Positions 26,518 through 34,383 of a DNA stretch of 64,000 bases are shown here, piece after piece (within the stretch, counting starts at the first letter, position 1; each line of letters starts with the position of its first letter). This stretch comes from an uncultured Coriobacteriaceae bacterium (lineage in GTDB: Bacteria > Actinomycetota > Coriobacteriia > Coriobacteriales > Atopobiaceae). The position numbers and the translations under genes are program-made. The stretch is from the NCBI GenBank assembly GCA_902786015.1, contig CADAAU010000002.1, forward strand, positions 62,001-126,000. Direction: 5' to 3'. The notes beneath the pieces were generated by a model that searched no databases, was not told where the DNA came from, and saw only the letters and a list, made by a program, of their open reading frames with translations.

Positions 26518-27345
26518 TTACGCGCGGCCGCCCCGAGCTGCCCGCTCTTTTTGGCGGCGCAGGTTCACGATGGTCTGCTCCATGCCGTGCGGCACGTAGC
26601 GACCTTCAAAGAGGTCTTCGGGCAGGTAATCTACCAGGCTGAGCGAAGCGGTCTGCTCGCTGCAGACGGGCTTGTTGGCGGGCGACGCCCAAAGCGCCAA
26701 CACGTGCGCACCGGCTGCACACAGACGCTCCTCATATTCGCTTGAGGGCTCGTCTGGGTGTTCGGCCCGCTCGTCCTCGGACGAGTGCACGATGCGATAG
26801 CCAGCCAGATCGAGCTGGGTGAGCGCGAAGTCACGCAAGGGCTGGCTATCGGTGCGCAGGCGCAGCGTCCCGCTATCCGCAAGCACTTCTCGATATTCGA
26901 TGAGCCGCTCGAGCGAGACCAGCCGCCGCGCCGCATCGCGTTTTCGCGGATACGGCGTGGGGAAGTTCAGGTGTATGGTGCTCACCTCGCCCGGCGCAAA
27001 GATGCGCTGAAGGGCATCGCCTTGCAGGGGGACTACCACCGCGTTGCGAAGGTCGGCTTCCATGATGCGCTGTGCCGCGTAGGCCATGCAGAGTGGCTCG
27101 GCGTCGATGCCTACAAACAGCACGTTTGGCTCACGGCGCGCCGACTCGACGATAAAGGCGCCCTTCCCACACCCGAGGTCCACGCGCGCCTCGTCGAATC
27201 CGTTCCCGCTTTTGCCCAATGGCCAACACGCCCGAGTCCAGCATCCTCGGTATACGGCGGGCTGTTTCTCGATGGCATCGGCGTAGCGCTCGAGGCGCTC
27301 TTCGAGCACAAAATTGACGGGTAGCCGTGCATGCATGGCGTGCAT
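26518..27345 (-). CDS. trmB: TrmB-like tRNA (guanine-N7)-methyltransferase
   Basis: 275 residues; AAAGGA precedes the ATG at 27345. The SAM-binding motif VDLGCGKGAFIVESA and FVGIDAEPLCMAYAAQRI are clear. TIHLNFPTPYPRKRDAARRL replaces the usual FPDPWPKxRHxxRR block of TrmB, with Thr-Pro-Tyr-Pro instead of Asp-Pro-Trp-Pro and Asp for His. The family assignment rests on order and spacing of these blocks. The altered block leaves open a changed tRNA target or site. About 40 extra residues stand at the C-terminus. Confidence 0.72.
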   Translation of the reverse strand: MHAMHARLPVNFVLEERLERYADAIEKQPAVYRGCWTRACWPLGKSGNGFDEARVDLGCGKGAFIVESARREPNVLFVGIDAEPLCMAYAAQRIMEADLRNAVVVPLQGDALQRIFAPGEVSTIHLNFPTPYPRKRDAARRLVSLERLIEYREVLADSGTLRLRTDSQPLRDFALTQLDLAGYRIVHSSEDERAEHPDEPSSEYEERLCAAGAHVLALWASPANKPVCSEQTASLSLVDYLPEDLFEGRYVPHGMEQTIVNLRRQKERAARGGRA

Positions 27346-27395
27346 GAGTGTTCCTTTCGCGCGTGCGTGAGGTTGTGCAAGCCAAGCAGTATACG

Positions 27396-28220
27396 CTATT
27401 GCTGCTGATTATATCGGTCGCTGTACGAAGAGTACTCGCGCGCCCAGTCGGGAACCTTGTCCCCCATATCGGTAATCCACGAGCTGACGTCATTCCGGAA
27501 CTCCTTTTGGTAGCCCGTCTTGGCGTCGTCAATGACGATGTAGAGGTCTTCCTTGCCGTTAAGCGCCCGCGTGGCGCGCACGATGATGTGTAGACTCATC
27601 CACGTGATCACGATGAACGAACAGGCGGCAGTCGTTACGTTGAGCAGCGTGATGAGCGAAGGATTGATCTCGCTGCGGAACTGCGCAAACACCGCCGCCT
27701 CGAATGTGTAAAGAGAAACGAGGGCCGTTGCGAGATTTACCGATTTGCTCGCCGAGATGAGGGGACTCTCAAGGATCCGATAGCGCCATAGGTTGAGGAT
27801 GGAGAGCACGAAGGTATAGAGGGTAAATGTGCCCACGACAAACACCATGTGCCCAGGGTACTGCTTGGGGGTGCTGTTGCCGTTGTTCATGAGCACACCA
27901 ATGCTCAAGATCATAAAGGTGAGTACGAGCATCATGATGCCGCACTTGCGGTAGCGCCGCAGCTCCTCTCGGCCGTCTTGGGCCTCGCGACGAATGTAGT
28001 AGAGCATGAGCACGCGCGTGACCGTAACGAGTACATAGTACAGCGCGAGTGCGTAAAACCACAGGGAGTTGCGAGTGATGCCTATGAAGACTTGGTACAA
28101 AGAAAAGGAGATGTTGACGCCACACGACATATAGACGGAGGCCTCGGCACGAAACCACAGGTCAGAGCGATAGTCGTTGATTGCTTTCATAACCCGTTTG
28201 CGGCCTTCGCGCAGCTTCAT
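27396..28220 (-). CDS. Six-segment integral membrane protein of unknown function
   Basis: 274 residues from the ATG at 28220, which has a perfect AAGGAGGTG. An upstream in-frame reading to 28319 is not needed. Six hydrophobic segments are visible (around YMSCGVNISFSLYQVF, LALYYVLVTVTRVLML, IMMLVLTFMILSIGV, GHMVFVVGTFTLYTF, VNLATALVSLYTF and TTAACSFIVITWMSLH). Basic loops lie between, and the soluble C-terminal tail is charged and has an SYSDRYNQQ end. I do not recognise the family. It is transcribed away from transketolase and towards trmB. Confidence 0.75.
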   Translation of the reverse strand: MKLREGRKRVMKAINDYRSDLWFRAEASVYMSCGVNISFSLYQVFIGITRNSLWFYALALYYVLVTVTRVLMLYYIRREAQDGREELRRYRKCGIMMLVLTFMILSIGVLMNNGNSTPKQYPGHMVFVVGTFTLYTFVLSILNLWRYRILESPLISASKSVNLATALVSLYTFEAAVFAQFRSEINPSLITLLNVTTAACSFIVITWMSLHIIVRATRALNGKEDLYIVIDDAKTGYQKEFRNDVSSWITDMGDKVPDWAREYSSYSDRYNQQQ

Positions 28221-28367
28221 GACGCACCTCCTTCTCATCGAGCTATACCTATGCACGATTCTAGCGCCCCCAATCCAGGCTGTTTGTTTGCCACTTGTTG
28301 GATGCCGCCCACCGCGCACAATATACCGCTTGGGGAGGCAAATGAATGCGCTATAAGGACGGCGCCA

Positions 28368-28422
28368 GGTTACTATTCACCCCCATCGCCTGCCCCCAAG
28401 GAGCGAACACTGAAAAGTAACC
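28368..28422. repeat. Inverted repeat before transketolase
   Basis: GGTTACTATTCA (28368-28379) and TGAAAAGTAACC (28411-28422) are inverted with one mismatch. The loop contains CCCCCATCGCCTGCCC, which relates it to the AAGCGATGGGGA palindromes. It lies in the 309-base gap between the divergent membrane-protein and transketolase genes; nothing else is evident there. Confidence 0.55.
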
Positions 28423-28529
28423 GTGCCAGTTTCATCGCGAAGCCAAACAACCTTTTGCGTGCAATTTTTAGCCGTTTGGGGGATAATGGTTGCGCCACGA
28501 TTGCGCAAGCACATCAAAGGAGGACGGGC

Positions 28530-29342
28530 ATGCAAATCGACCTTTTTAGTATTGCCCAGCAAATGCGAGGTCACATAGTCCAAATGTTGGCAGCTGCAGG
28601 ATCCGGCCATCCCGGTGGTTCGCTTTCAGCAACCGACATATTGGCCGATTTATACTTTAAGCAAATGCGTATAGATCCCGGCAATCCCAATTGGGAAGAC
28701 CGGGATCGACTTGTGTTGGCCAAGGGCCATGCGGCACCGGCACTCTATGCGGCGCTGGCCCTGCGAGGGTTCTTCCCCGTGGAGGACCTCGTTACGGTTC
28801 GCACGATTGGCTCTTATCTGCAAGGACATCCTTGCATGGGCACCACGCCCGGCGTGGACATGAGCACGGGGTCGCTGGGTCAGGGTCTTTCGGTCGCAAA
28901 CGGCATGGCGCTGGCCGGCAGGCTGGACGGTCGCGACTACTACGTGTACTGCCTCATGGGCGACGGCGAGATCGAAGAGGGCCAGGTGTGGGAGGCCGCG
29001 ATGAGCGCCGCCCACTACAAGCTCGACCACGTCATCGCCTTCGTAGACCACAACGGCCTACAGATTGACGGGCCAAACAGCAAAGTGATGACCGTCATGC
29101 CCATCGCACAGAAGTTCGAGGCGTTCGGGTGGGATGTTGTAACCATCGACGGACATGATTTCGCCCAGATAGACGATGCCATCGATCGCGCAAAGCGTAC
29201 CGAGGGCAAGCCGACCGTCATCGTGTGCGAGACGATCAAGGGCAAGGGCGTCTCGTTTATGGAAAACGTGGTGGACTGGCATGGGGTCGCCCCCACATCC
29301 GAGCAGGCCGAGGCCGCATTGGCCGAGATTCGCGCTTGTTAG
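28530..29342 (+). CDS. tktN: Transketolase, N-terminal subunit
   Basis: 270 residues from the ATG at 28530 (AAAGGAGG upstream). It contains the thiamine-diphosphate part: AAAGSGHPGGSLSATDIL, KGHAAPALYAALA, GSLGQGLSVANGMA, and the ThDP motif GDGEIEEGQVWEAAM with HYKLDHVIAFVDHNGLQIDG. Split transketolases need the separate C-terminal subunit, encoded 19 bases downstream. The pair shuttles C2 units in the pentose phosphate pathway. Confidence 0.94.
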   Translation: MQIDLFSIAQQMRGHIVQMLAAAGSGHPGGSLSATDILADLYFKQMRIDPGNPNWEDRDRLVLAKGHAAPALYAALALRGFFPVEDLVTVRTIGSYLQGHPCMGTTPGVDMSTGSLGQGLSVANGMALAGRLDGRDYYVYCLMGDGEIEEGQVWEAAMSAAHYKLDHVIAFVDHNGLQIDGPNSKVMTVMPIAQKFEAFGWDVVTIDGHDFAQIDDAIDRAKRTEGKPTVIVCETIKGKGVSFMENVVDWHGVAPTSEQAEAALAEIRAC

Positions 29343-29361
29343 GCGCATGACGGAGGTAAAG

Positions 29362-30285
29362 ATGAACTCTGCGACACGCGAGGCATACGGAGCGGCGCTC
29401 AAGGAGCTGGGACGAACCAACCCGGACGTGGTAGCGCTCGATGCCGACCTGGCAGGCTCCACGAAGTCCGCTATGTTTGGGAACGAGTATCCCGACCGCT
29501 TCTTTGACATGGGCATTGCGGAGGCCGACATGATTGGCACGGCGGCCGGGCTTGCTGCATGTGGCAAGAAGCCCTTCGCATCGTCCTTCTCGGTGTTTGT
29601 GACGGGGCGTGCGTTCGAACAGATTCGCAACTCCGTGTGCAACGCTGGACTCAACGTCAAGGTGGTGGGCAGCCACGCCGGTCCGAGCTGCGGCGAGGAT
29701 GGCAGCTCGCATCAGGCGGTGGAAGACATTGCCATCATGCGATCCCTTCCCAACATGACGGTCGTAGTGCCGGCCGACGACGTGGAGGCATATTCTGCGA
29801 CACTTGCCCTGGCGCAGCATGAGGGGCCGGCGTATCTGCGTGTGGCCCGACTCGCGAGCCCCACCATCCACAAAGAAGGCCATGTGTTCGAGCTTGGCAA
29901 GGGTGAGGTTCTACGCGAGGGCGACGACGTGACCATTGTTGCGTGCGGCATGATGGTTCCCCGCGCCTTGCAGGCGGCAGACGAGCTCTGTGCCGAGGGT
30001 ATCTCGACTCAGGTGGTCAACATGGCGACCATTAAGCCCATAGATGGCGACCTGCTGGTGGAGTGTGCACGGCACACAGGAAAGGTCATCACGATAGAGG
30101 AGGGCACGATCGTCGGTGGCCTAGGCACGGCCGTGGCCGAGGTCCTGAGCGAGCGCTGCCCGGTGCCGGTACGTCGCATCGGCATGCCCGACGTGTTTGG
30201 AACGTCCGGCCCCGGCGACGCCCTTCTTGACCACTTTGGCCTGAATGCCGAGCACATCGTCGAGGTGGCACACGAACTGGTATAA
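29362..30285 (+). CDS. tktC: Transketolase, C-terminal subunit
   Basis: 307 residues from the ATG at 29362 with CGGAGG at ideal distance; the ATG at 29347 is less good. The pyrimidine-binding domain shows DADLAGSTKSAMF, FFDMGIAEADMIGTAAGLA (catalytic Glu), SFSVFVTGRAFEQIRNSV and HAGPSCGEDGSSHQAVED. The C-terminal domain is present (IEEGTIVGGLGTAVAEVL). It completes the enzyme with the preceding subunit. Confidence 0.94.
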   Translation: MNSATREAYGAALKELGRTNPDVVALDADLAGSTKSAMFGNEYPDRFFDMGIAEADMIGTAAGLAACGKKPFASSFSVFVTGRAFEQIRNSVCNAGLNVKVVGSHAGPSCGEDGSSHQAVEDIAIMRSLPNMTVVVPADDVEAYSATLALAQHEGPAYLRVARLASPTIHKEGHVFELGKGEVLREGDDVTIVACGMMVPRALQAADELCAEGISTQVVNMATIKPIDGDLLVECARHTGKVITIEEGTIVGGLGTAVAEVLSERCPVPVRRIGMPDVFGTSGPGDALLDHFGLNAEHIVEVAHELV

Positions 30286-30305
30286 CGCGCCAAGGCGGCA
30301 CGGTT

Positions 30306-30365
30306 GAACAGAGCTCCCCGGGAAGCTTGTTCCGTGTGGTACAAGCTTCCCGGGGAGCTCTGTTC
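30306..30365. repeat. Perfect 25-base palindrome between convergent genes
   Basis: Arms at 30306-30330 and 30341-30365 are perfectly complementary over 25 bases (outer GAACAGAGCTCCCC, inner AAGCTTGT). The loop is TCCGTGTGGT. It lies between the transketolase gene and the exonuclease gene, which converge. It could act as a bidirectional terminator, though T-runs are lacking. Same family as 12547 and 51553. Confidence 0.85.
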
Positions 30366-30380
30366 CGCGTCCGCGCCGCT

Positions 30381-31346
30381 TTAGGCAAACATGTTTCGTT
30401 CTGCGAACTCGGCTTGGACGGTCCTAAACATCAGGTCCACGTCGTCGAGGCCCAAATGCGTTTCCTTCTCGTTGGCCGCCAGGGTCTTGCGTCGCTTCGC
30501 CCACGTCTCTAGCGCGGCGGGACGCGAGTCGTGGGGGAGTGTGCGTACTTCGGGATCGATGCGGCGACAGATGTCGCGCGTGTCGACGACTATGATGCGC
30601 CCCGCCTTGCGCGCCTCCGCGTAACCGTTGAGCTGCAGCATGAACCAAGAGTCCTCGAAGGCGGCGTTGTGTGCCATGTAGGGGAACGTCTCGAGCGCCA
30701 AGAGCAGCGCCGACTGGAGTTCGGCGTTCTCTCTGAACGGACGCTTGTCGGCAACGTCGCTCCACTGGATGTGATGAATGTTTGCAAGGGGTACGCCCGT
30801 GGAGGCATACTGCTCGGGCAGGCCGCAGTAGGTCGCATACCCCTGCTTGGCGCGACCCTTGGGCGCGAGGCGAACGAACTCCAGGCCGATGTTGATGATG
30901 TATCCGCGATCGGGGTACCTGCTCGTCGTCTCGATGTCCACACCGCCCACCATGCCCGAGACGGGCGCCTGAATGTAGGCGACGCCCATGTCTCGCAGTC
31001 CCGGTCCAGCGCTGCGACGAACCTCAGATACGTCGCGATGCTGGAGTGCCGCCGCCGAGCGCACAATGTCCTCGTCCGAGAGCCTTTGTGCGAGACTGGT
31101 GCCCCGCAGCTCGCGAAGGCGCTGCTCGCCAATAAGGTCGCACAGCTCGCGGTTGCGGTCGGCCAGATTGCGCACGAGGTCAAACGAGTAGGGCTCCCTG
31201 CCGGCGGGCGCTGCCATCCAGGCGTCGCGCAGCAGCCCGATGGCCTCCTCGTTCTTTTCTCGTTCGGCGGTACGGGCGGGTTCGTCCGCCAAAAACGCCG
31301 GAAGCACAAATGCGTTGGCGTGCTCTATTGCCTGTTGGAGGTTCAT
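30381..31346 (-). CDS. DEDDh 3'-5' exonuclease, DnaQ-like fold
   Basis: 321 residues. Its ATG overlaps the helD stop (ATGA), so translation is coupled. Exo I: GGVDIETTSRYPDRGYIINIG (Asp and Glu ligands). Exo II: PYMAHNAAFEDSWF. Exo III: HLGLDDVDLMFRTV with His and Asp. An N-terminal helical region of about 125 residues precedes the nuclease domain and is not recognised. The pairing with a HelD-type helicase suggests nucleic-acid processing around stalled RNA polymerase or R-loops, an inference. Confidence 0.82.
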   Translation of the reverse strand: MNLQQAIEHANAFVLPAFLADEPARTAEREKNEEAIGLLRDAWMAAPAGREPYSFDLVRNLADRNRELCDLIGEQRLRELRGTSLAQRLSDEDIVRSAAALQHRDVSEVRRSAGPGLRDMGVAYIQAPVSGMVGGVDIETTSRYPDRGYIINIGLEFVRLAPKGRAKQGYATYCGLPEQYASTGVPLANIHHIQWSDVADKRPFRENAELQSALLLALETFPYMAHNAAFEDSWFMLQLNGYAEARKAGRIIVVDTRDICRRIDPEVRTLPHDSRPAALETWAKRRKTLAANEKETHLGLDDVDLMFRTVQAEFAERNMFA

Positions 31347-33481
31347 GCGCTCGCCTCGCCCTCTTGTGCCGCCATGTAGGGGTCGAGCAGCGGCGTGAGC
31401 TTGCCTTGCGACAGCACGGTCACTTCGTGCATGGCGCGCGAAAGCGCCGTGTAGAGCTTGCGTCGTGAAAGCTCGTCGTCCCCGTATACCCAATCCTGCG
31501 CGTCGGCAATCACCACGTGGTCGAACTCGAGTCCCTTGGCCAGGGCGAGGTCGAGCAGGACGACGCCCGACGCGGGCAGCGCGTCTCCGCGTCCAATGGT
31601 CTGCACCCCGTCCCCGAGCTGCTTGGCAAGCCAGGCGGCACGTCGGGGATCGGCCGTCACGATAGCACACAGGCCGGCGCGATCTTGCTCCGTGCCAACA
31701 AGTCCCTGCAGATAGCACACGTATTCCTCGGCGTCTTCGAACGAGACGACGGCGGGCATAACGCCTGCACGCCGCACCGACGAGAGGGTTCCGCGCTCCT
31801 CGTCGCTCAGCAGGCTGCTAAACATCGCGGTGATCTCGGGGGAGGACCTATAACTCGTGCGAAGTGCGAGTTCTGTTACGCTTCCATGTGAAGCCGTAAA
31901 GACCTTGTGAATCTCGTCCCAGGTGGCCGTTCCCTCGCGAATGGCCTGATGCTCGTCGCCGAGCATGAGGAAGTGGGCACGACCAAAGTAGCGCGAGAGC
32001 AGCATGAGCTGCGCGAGCGAGTAGTCCTGCACTTCGTCGATCATCACGTAACGGGCGCCCTTGATGCCCTCGCCGGTGAGCAGGAGGCGCAGCCAGAGCC
32101 ATTCGGTCGCATTGAGCGACTGGCCGTCGAGCATGCGCGAACCAATGCGATCGATGCGTAGCCAAGAAAGATCGTCTATGTCGTCGTGGGCTTGCGCAAA
32201 GCGATGCGCCACGTAACGCTTGGTGAGTTCGATGGTCTCGCGCTCGTCCTCGGGAGAGACCGTCTCGCCAAAGATCTCGACCTGCTCGTCCACGTCCAGG
32301 CCGAGCATCTCTTCCTGCATGTCGGAATGACGAGAAAGCTGGCCCAAGCGCCGCTCGAGGCGCAGGTGAAGCTCGTCGCGCGTGAGTGCCAGGCGACGTG
32401 GGCCAATGGGAAACCGAGAGAACTTATCGAGCGCGCTCTTTGCCTGCGCCGCCTTGAGCAAGACTATCCCGTCGACCTTTACTTCGCGCATGTCCTGCGT
32501 TTCGACCTCGATTTGACCGACGAGTTGCTCCAGGCGCTGTAGCGAAGCCACCGAGGCGTGTGCCCCGGCGTCACGGTCGCCGAGTCCCTGGTTCGCCACG
32601 AACGTGCGCCACGTAAAGACCTGCGGGTTTGCCTCGCCCATGCTCGGGAGCACCGAGTCGATGTAGTTGCCAAACACTGCGTTGGGAGTAAACAAATACA
32701 CCTGGTCGGGACTCAGGCTCTTGCGCTCCCGATAAAAGAGATAGGCGATGCGTTGCAACATCACCGAGGTCTTGCCACTGCCCGCTACGCCGCACACGAG
32801 CATCGCGGGCACGTCCTCATGGCGCACCACCTCATTCTGCTCGCGTTGGATGGTGGACGTGATGGCCTGGAGCTTCTCGGAGTGATGCCGCTTGAGGGCG
32901 CCGAGCAGCAGCGAGTCCTCGATGGCGACGGTCGTGTCGAAGTACATGCGCAGGACGTCGCGCTCGATGTCGAACTGCCGTCGAAGCTCGAGCTCCACAT
33001 TGCGCACGCGTCCGTCCACGGTAAACGAGGTCGGACCGTTCTCCTGCTTGTAGTACGTCTCGGCAACGGGACTGCGCCAGTCCACCACGAGGGGCGTTCG
33101 GTCCCTGTCGGTGAGGCCCACGGCGCCGATGTACACGTCGCGGGCGGGTCTGCCGGGCCGCATCTTGAGTCGTACCTTCGCAAAATAGGGCTGGCGCATG
33201 AGCACCAGAATGCGGCTCAGGCGCTCCAAGGCAAAGTCGTGGCGCTGGTTATAGGCGTCAATGACGGCATTGAGCGTCTCGATGGCCGCAAGTGTCTCCA
33301 TGGCCTCGTCGGCCTCGATGCCCGCCGTGTCGGGCCTCAGCTCCTCGCTGAGGTCCCTGAGGTCTTTGGCCGCTGTCGCATGGCGTTGCTCGAGGTCCCT
33401 TGTCAGCTCGTCATGCAGGGAGCATATGGTGGCATACACCTCGCTCAGATGGCGCTGCTCCTCTTCATGCGTTGTATCCAT
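31343..33481 (-). CDS. helD: HelD-like superfamily 1 helicase
   Basis: 712 residues from the ATG at 33481 (GGAGGGAGG upstream). The N-terminal 90 residues form a long, charged coiled coil typical of HelD arms that enter the RNA polymerase channels. Walker A is CGVAGSGKTSVMLQ (about 231-242) and Walker B VMIDEVQDYSLAQLMLL. FTPNAVFGNYIDSVLPSMGE, LALRTSYRSSPEITAMF and KGLEFDHVVIAD also fit the UvrD/HelD fold. HelD recycles stalled RNA polymerase and can give rifampicin tolerance. An in-frame extension to 33943 overlaps the next gene and is rejected. Confidence 0.9.
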   Translation of the reverse strand: MDTTHEEEQRHLSEVYATICSLHDELTRDLEQRHATAAKDLRDLSEELRPDTAGIEADEAMETLAAIETLNAVIDAYNQRHDFALERLSRILVLMRQPYFAKVRLKMRPGRPARDVYIGAVGLTDRDRTPLVVDWRSPVAETYYKQENGPTSFTVDGRVRNVELELRRQFDIERDVLRMYFDTTVAIEDSLLLGALKRHHSEKLQAITSTIQREQNEVVRHEDVPAMLVCGVAGSGKTSVMLQRIAYLFYRERKSLSPDQVYLFTPNAVFGNYIDSVLPSMGEANPQVFTWRTFVANQGLGDRDAGAHASVASLQRLEQLVGQIEVETQDMREVKVDGIVLLKAAQAKSALDKFSRFPIGPRRLALTRDELHLRLERRLGQLSRHSDMQEEMLGLDVDEQVEIFGETVSPEDERETIELTKRYVAHRFAQAHDDIDDLSWLRIDRIGSRMLDGQSLNATEWLWLRLLLTGEGIKGARYVMIDEVQDYSLAQLMLLSRYFGRAHFLMLGDEHQAIREGTATWDEIHKVFTASHGSVTELALRTSYRSSPEITAMFSSLLSDEERGTLSSVRRAGVMPAVVSFEDAEEYVCYLQGLVGTEQDRAGLCAIVTADPRRAAWLAKQLGDGVQTIGRGDALPASGVVLLDLALAKGLEFDHVVIADAQDWVYGDDELSRRKLYTALSRAMHEVTVLSQGKLTPLLDPYMAAQEGEASA

Positions 33482-33519
33482 GTTCCTCCCTCCAAGGGCT
33501 GGGGTGTGCGGGGTTGCGC

Positions 33520-33924
33520 CTATCCTACGCGACAGCAGGTTGCGCTCATGCGGGCCACGGGAGTGCCCAACTCGTCGGATACGTCCACGGTATAGAAGCT
33601 CAGCGTGCGCCCACGTTTCTGGGCGTCGCAGGTGGCGACGAGCCGTTTTCCGCGTACGCGTGACATAAAGTCGATGGTGCTGTTCACCGAGGCGTGGTGC
33701 TCGTGGAGGTTTGAGGCGACGGCCAAGGCGAAATCGGCGAGGGTAAAAATCGCGCCGCCCATCACGGCGCCCATCGCGTTGAGGTGCGACGGCCCCACAG
33801 TGAGCTCGCAGATGGCGTGGCCCTCTCGTGCTTCGACTACGGTGCAGCCACAGGCCTCCGTGGCAAATCTGTCGTTGGCAAACCGGGCCTGAACCTCGCC
33901 GAGCGTTGGATCTGTATTGCTCAT
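33520..33924 (-). CDS. PaaI-type hotdog thioesterase
   Basis: 134 residues from the ATG at 33924 with GGGAGG upstream. The hotdog core is HLNAMGAVMGGAIFTLADFALAVASN. In many members HGG stands where MGG is seen here, and the Asp of TLAD is kept. VNSTIDFMSRVRGKRLVA and GRTLSFYTVDVSD complete the fold. Such enzymes hydrolyse acyl-CoA, for example phenylacetyl-CoA. The gene lies 38 bases before helD, in the same direction. The substrate is unknown. Confidence 0.88.
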   Translation of the reverse strand: MSNTDPTLGEVQARFANDRFATEACGCTVVEAREGHAICELTVGPSHLNAMGAVMGGAIFTLADFALAVASNLHEHHASVNSTIDFMSRVRGKRLVATCDAQKRGRTLSFYTVDVSDELGTPVARMSATCCRVG

Positions 33925-33938
33925 AATCCACCTCCCTG

Positions 33939-33982
33939 CGCAAAGAGGCGGGCGCGCGACCTCTAGCCAGTCGCGTGCCCGC
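33939..33982 (-). terminator. Hairpin terminator for the small gene at 34016
   Basis: GCGGGCACGCGAC (33982-33970) pairs with GTCGCGCGCCCGC (33960-33948) on the minus strand, with one G-T wobble, followed by CTCTTTG. A stem of 13 bases is strong, the T-tract short. Confidence 0.6.
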
Positions 33983-34015
33983 CCCATCATGTGTGTGCTC
34001 TACGGTAGCAGGAAC

Positions 34016-34255
34016 CTACTCCTGCCAAGCGGCTGCCTCGTCGGCGGAGAGGGGACGAACGTCCTCGCCCTTGGCGTAGGGGGACTCGTCGCCGCCCTTG
34101 CCAGCAACAAAGTAGAAGCCCTGCTTGTTCTGGTAGAGGGTCTCCTCGTAGCCCGCGGGATCACCATATGCACCAAACGAACGAGTGCCCAGTACGGTAG
34201 ACTTCTCGGTGTCGTACACGTGACGCTTGCCGTCGAACTGCTTAACCTTACGCAT
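34016..34255 (-). CDS. Small conserved protein of mobile-element-associated type
   Basis: 79 residues from the ATG at 34255, preceded by TTGGATG. The upstream ATG at 34270 has no ribosome-binding site. The pattern VYDTEKSTVLGT, then TLYQNKQGFYFVAGKGG and IRPLS-like VRPLSADEAAAW, resembles small proteins found on mobile elements of Gram-positive bacteria (TExLYxxxxGxFFxxGxGG). That likeness is from memory of the pattern. Function unknown. No mobile-element gene is adjacent. Confidence 0.7.
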   Translation of the reverse strand: MRKVKQFDGKRHVYDTEKSTVLGTRSFGAYGDPAGYEETLYQNKQGFYFVAGKGGDESPYAKGEDVRPLSADEAAAWQE

Positions 34256-34383
34256 GTGACATCCAATCATTTACTAGAACGTACAAAAAGCCTGTGCGGG
34301 ATTGTATTCCCAACCCGACTTATATTGCTAGTGCCTCAACGAACTCTCCCCAACTGAAACGAAGATGATACATAGCAGTGGGT

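Noticed and set aside
31347-31718. Longer N-terminus of the exonuclease inside the helD gene.
   Set aside because: The extension lies inside helD in another frame and the ATG at 31346 shows a normal overlapping start.
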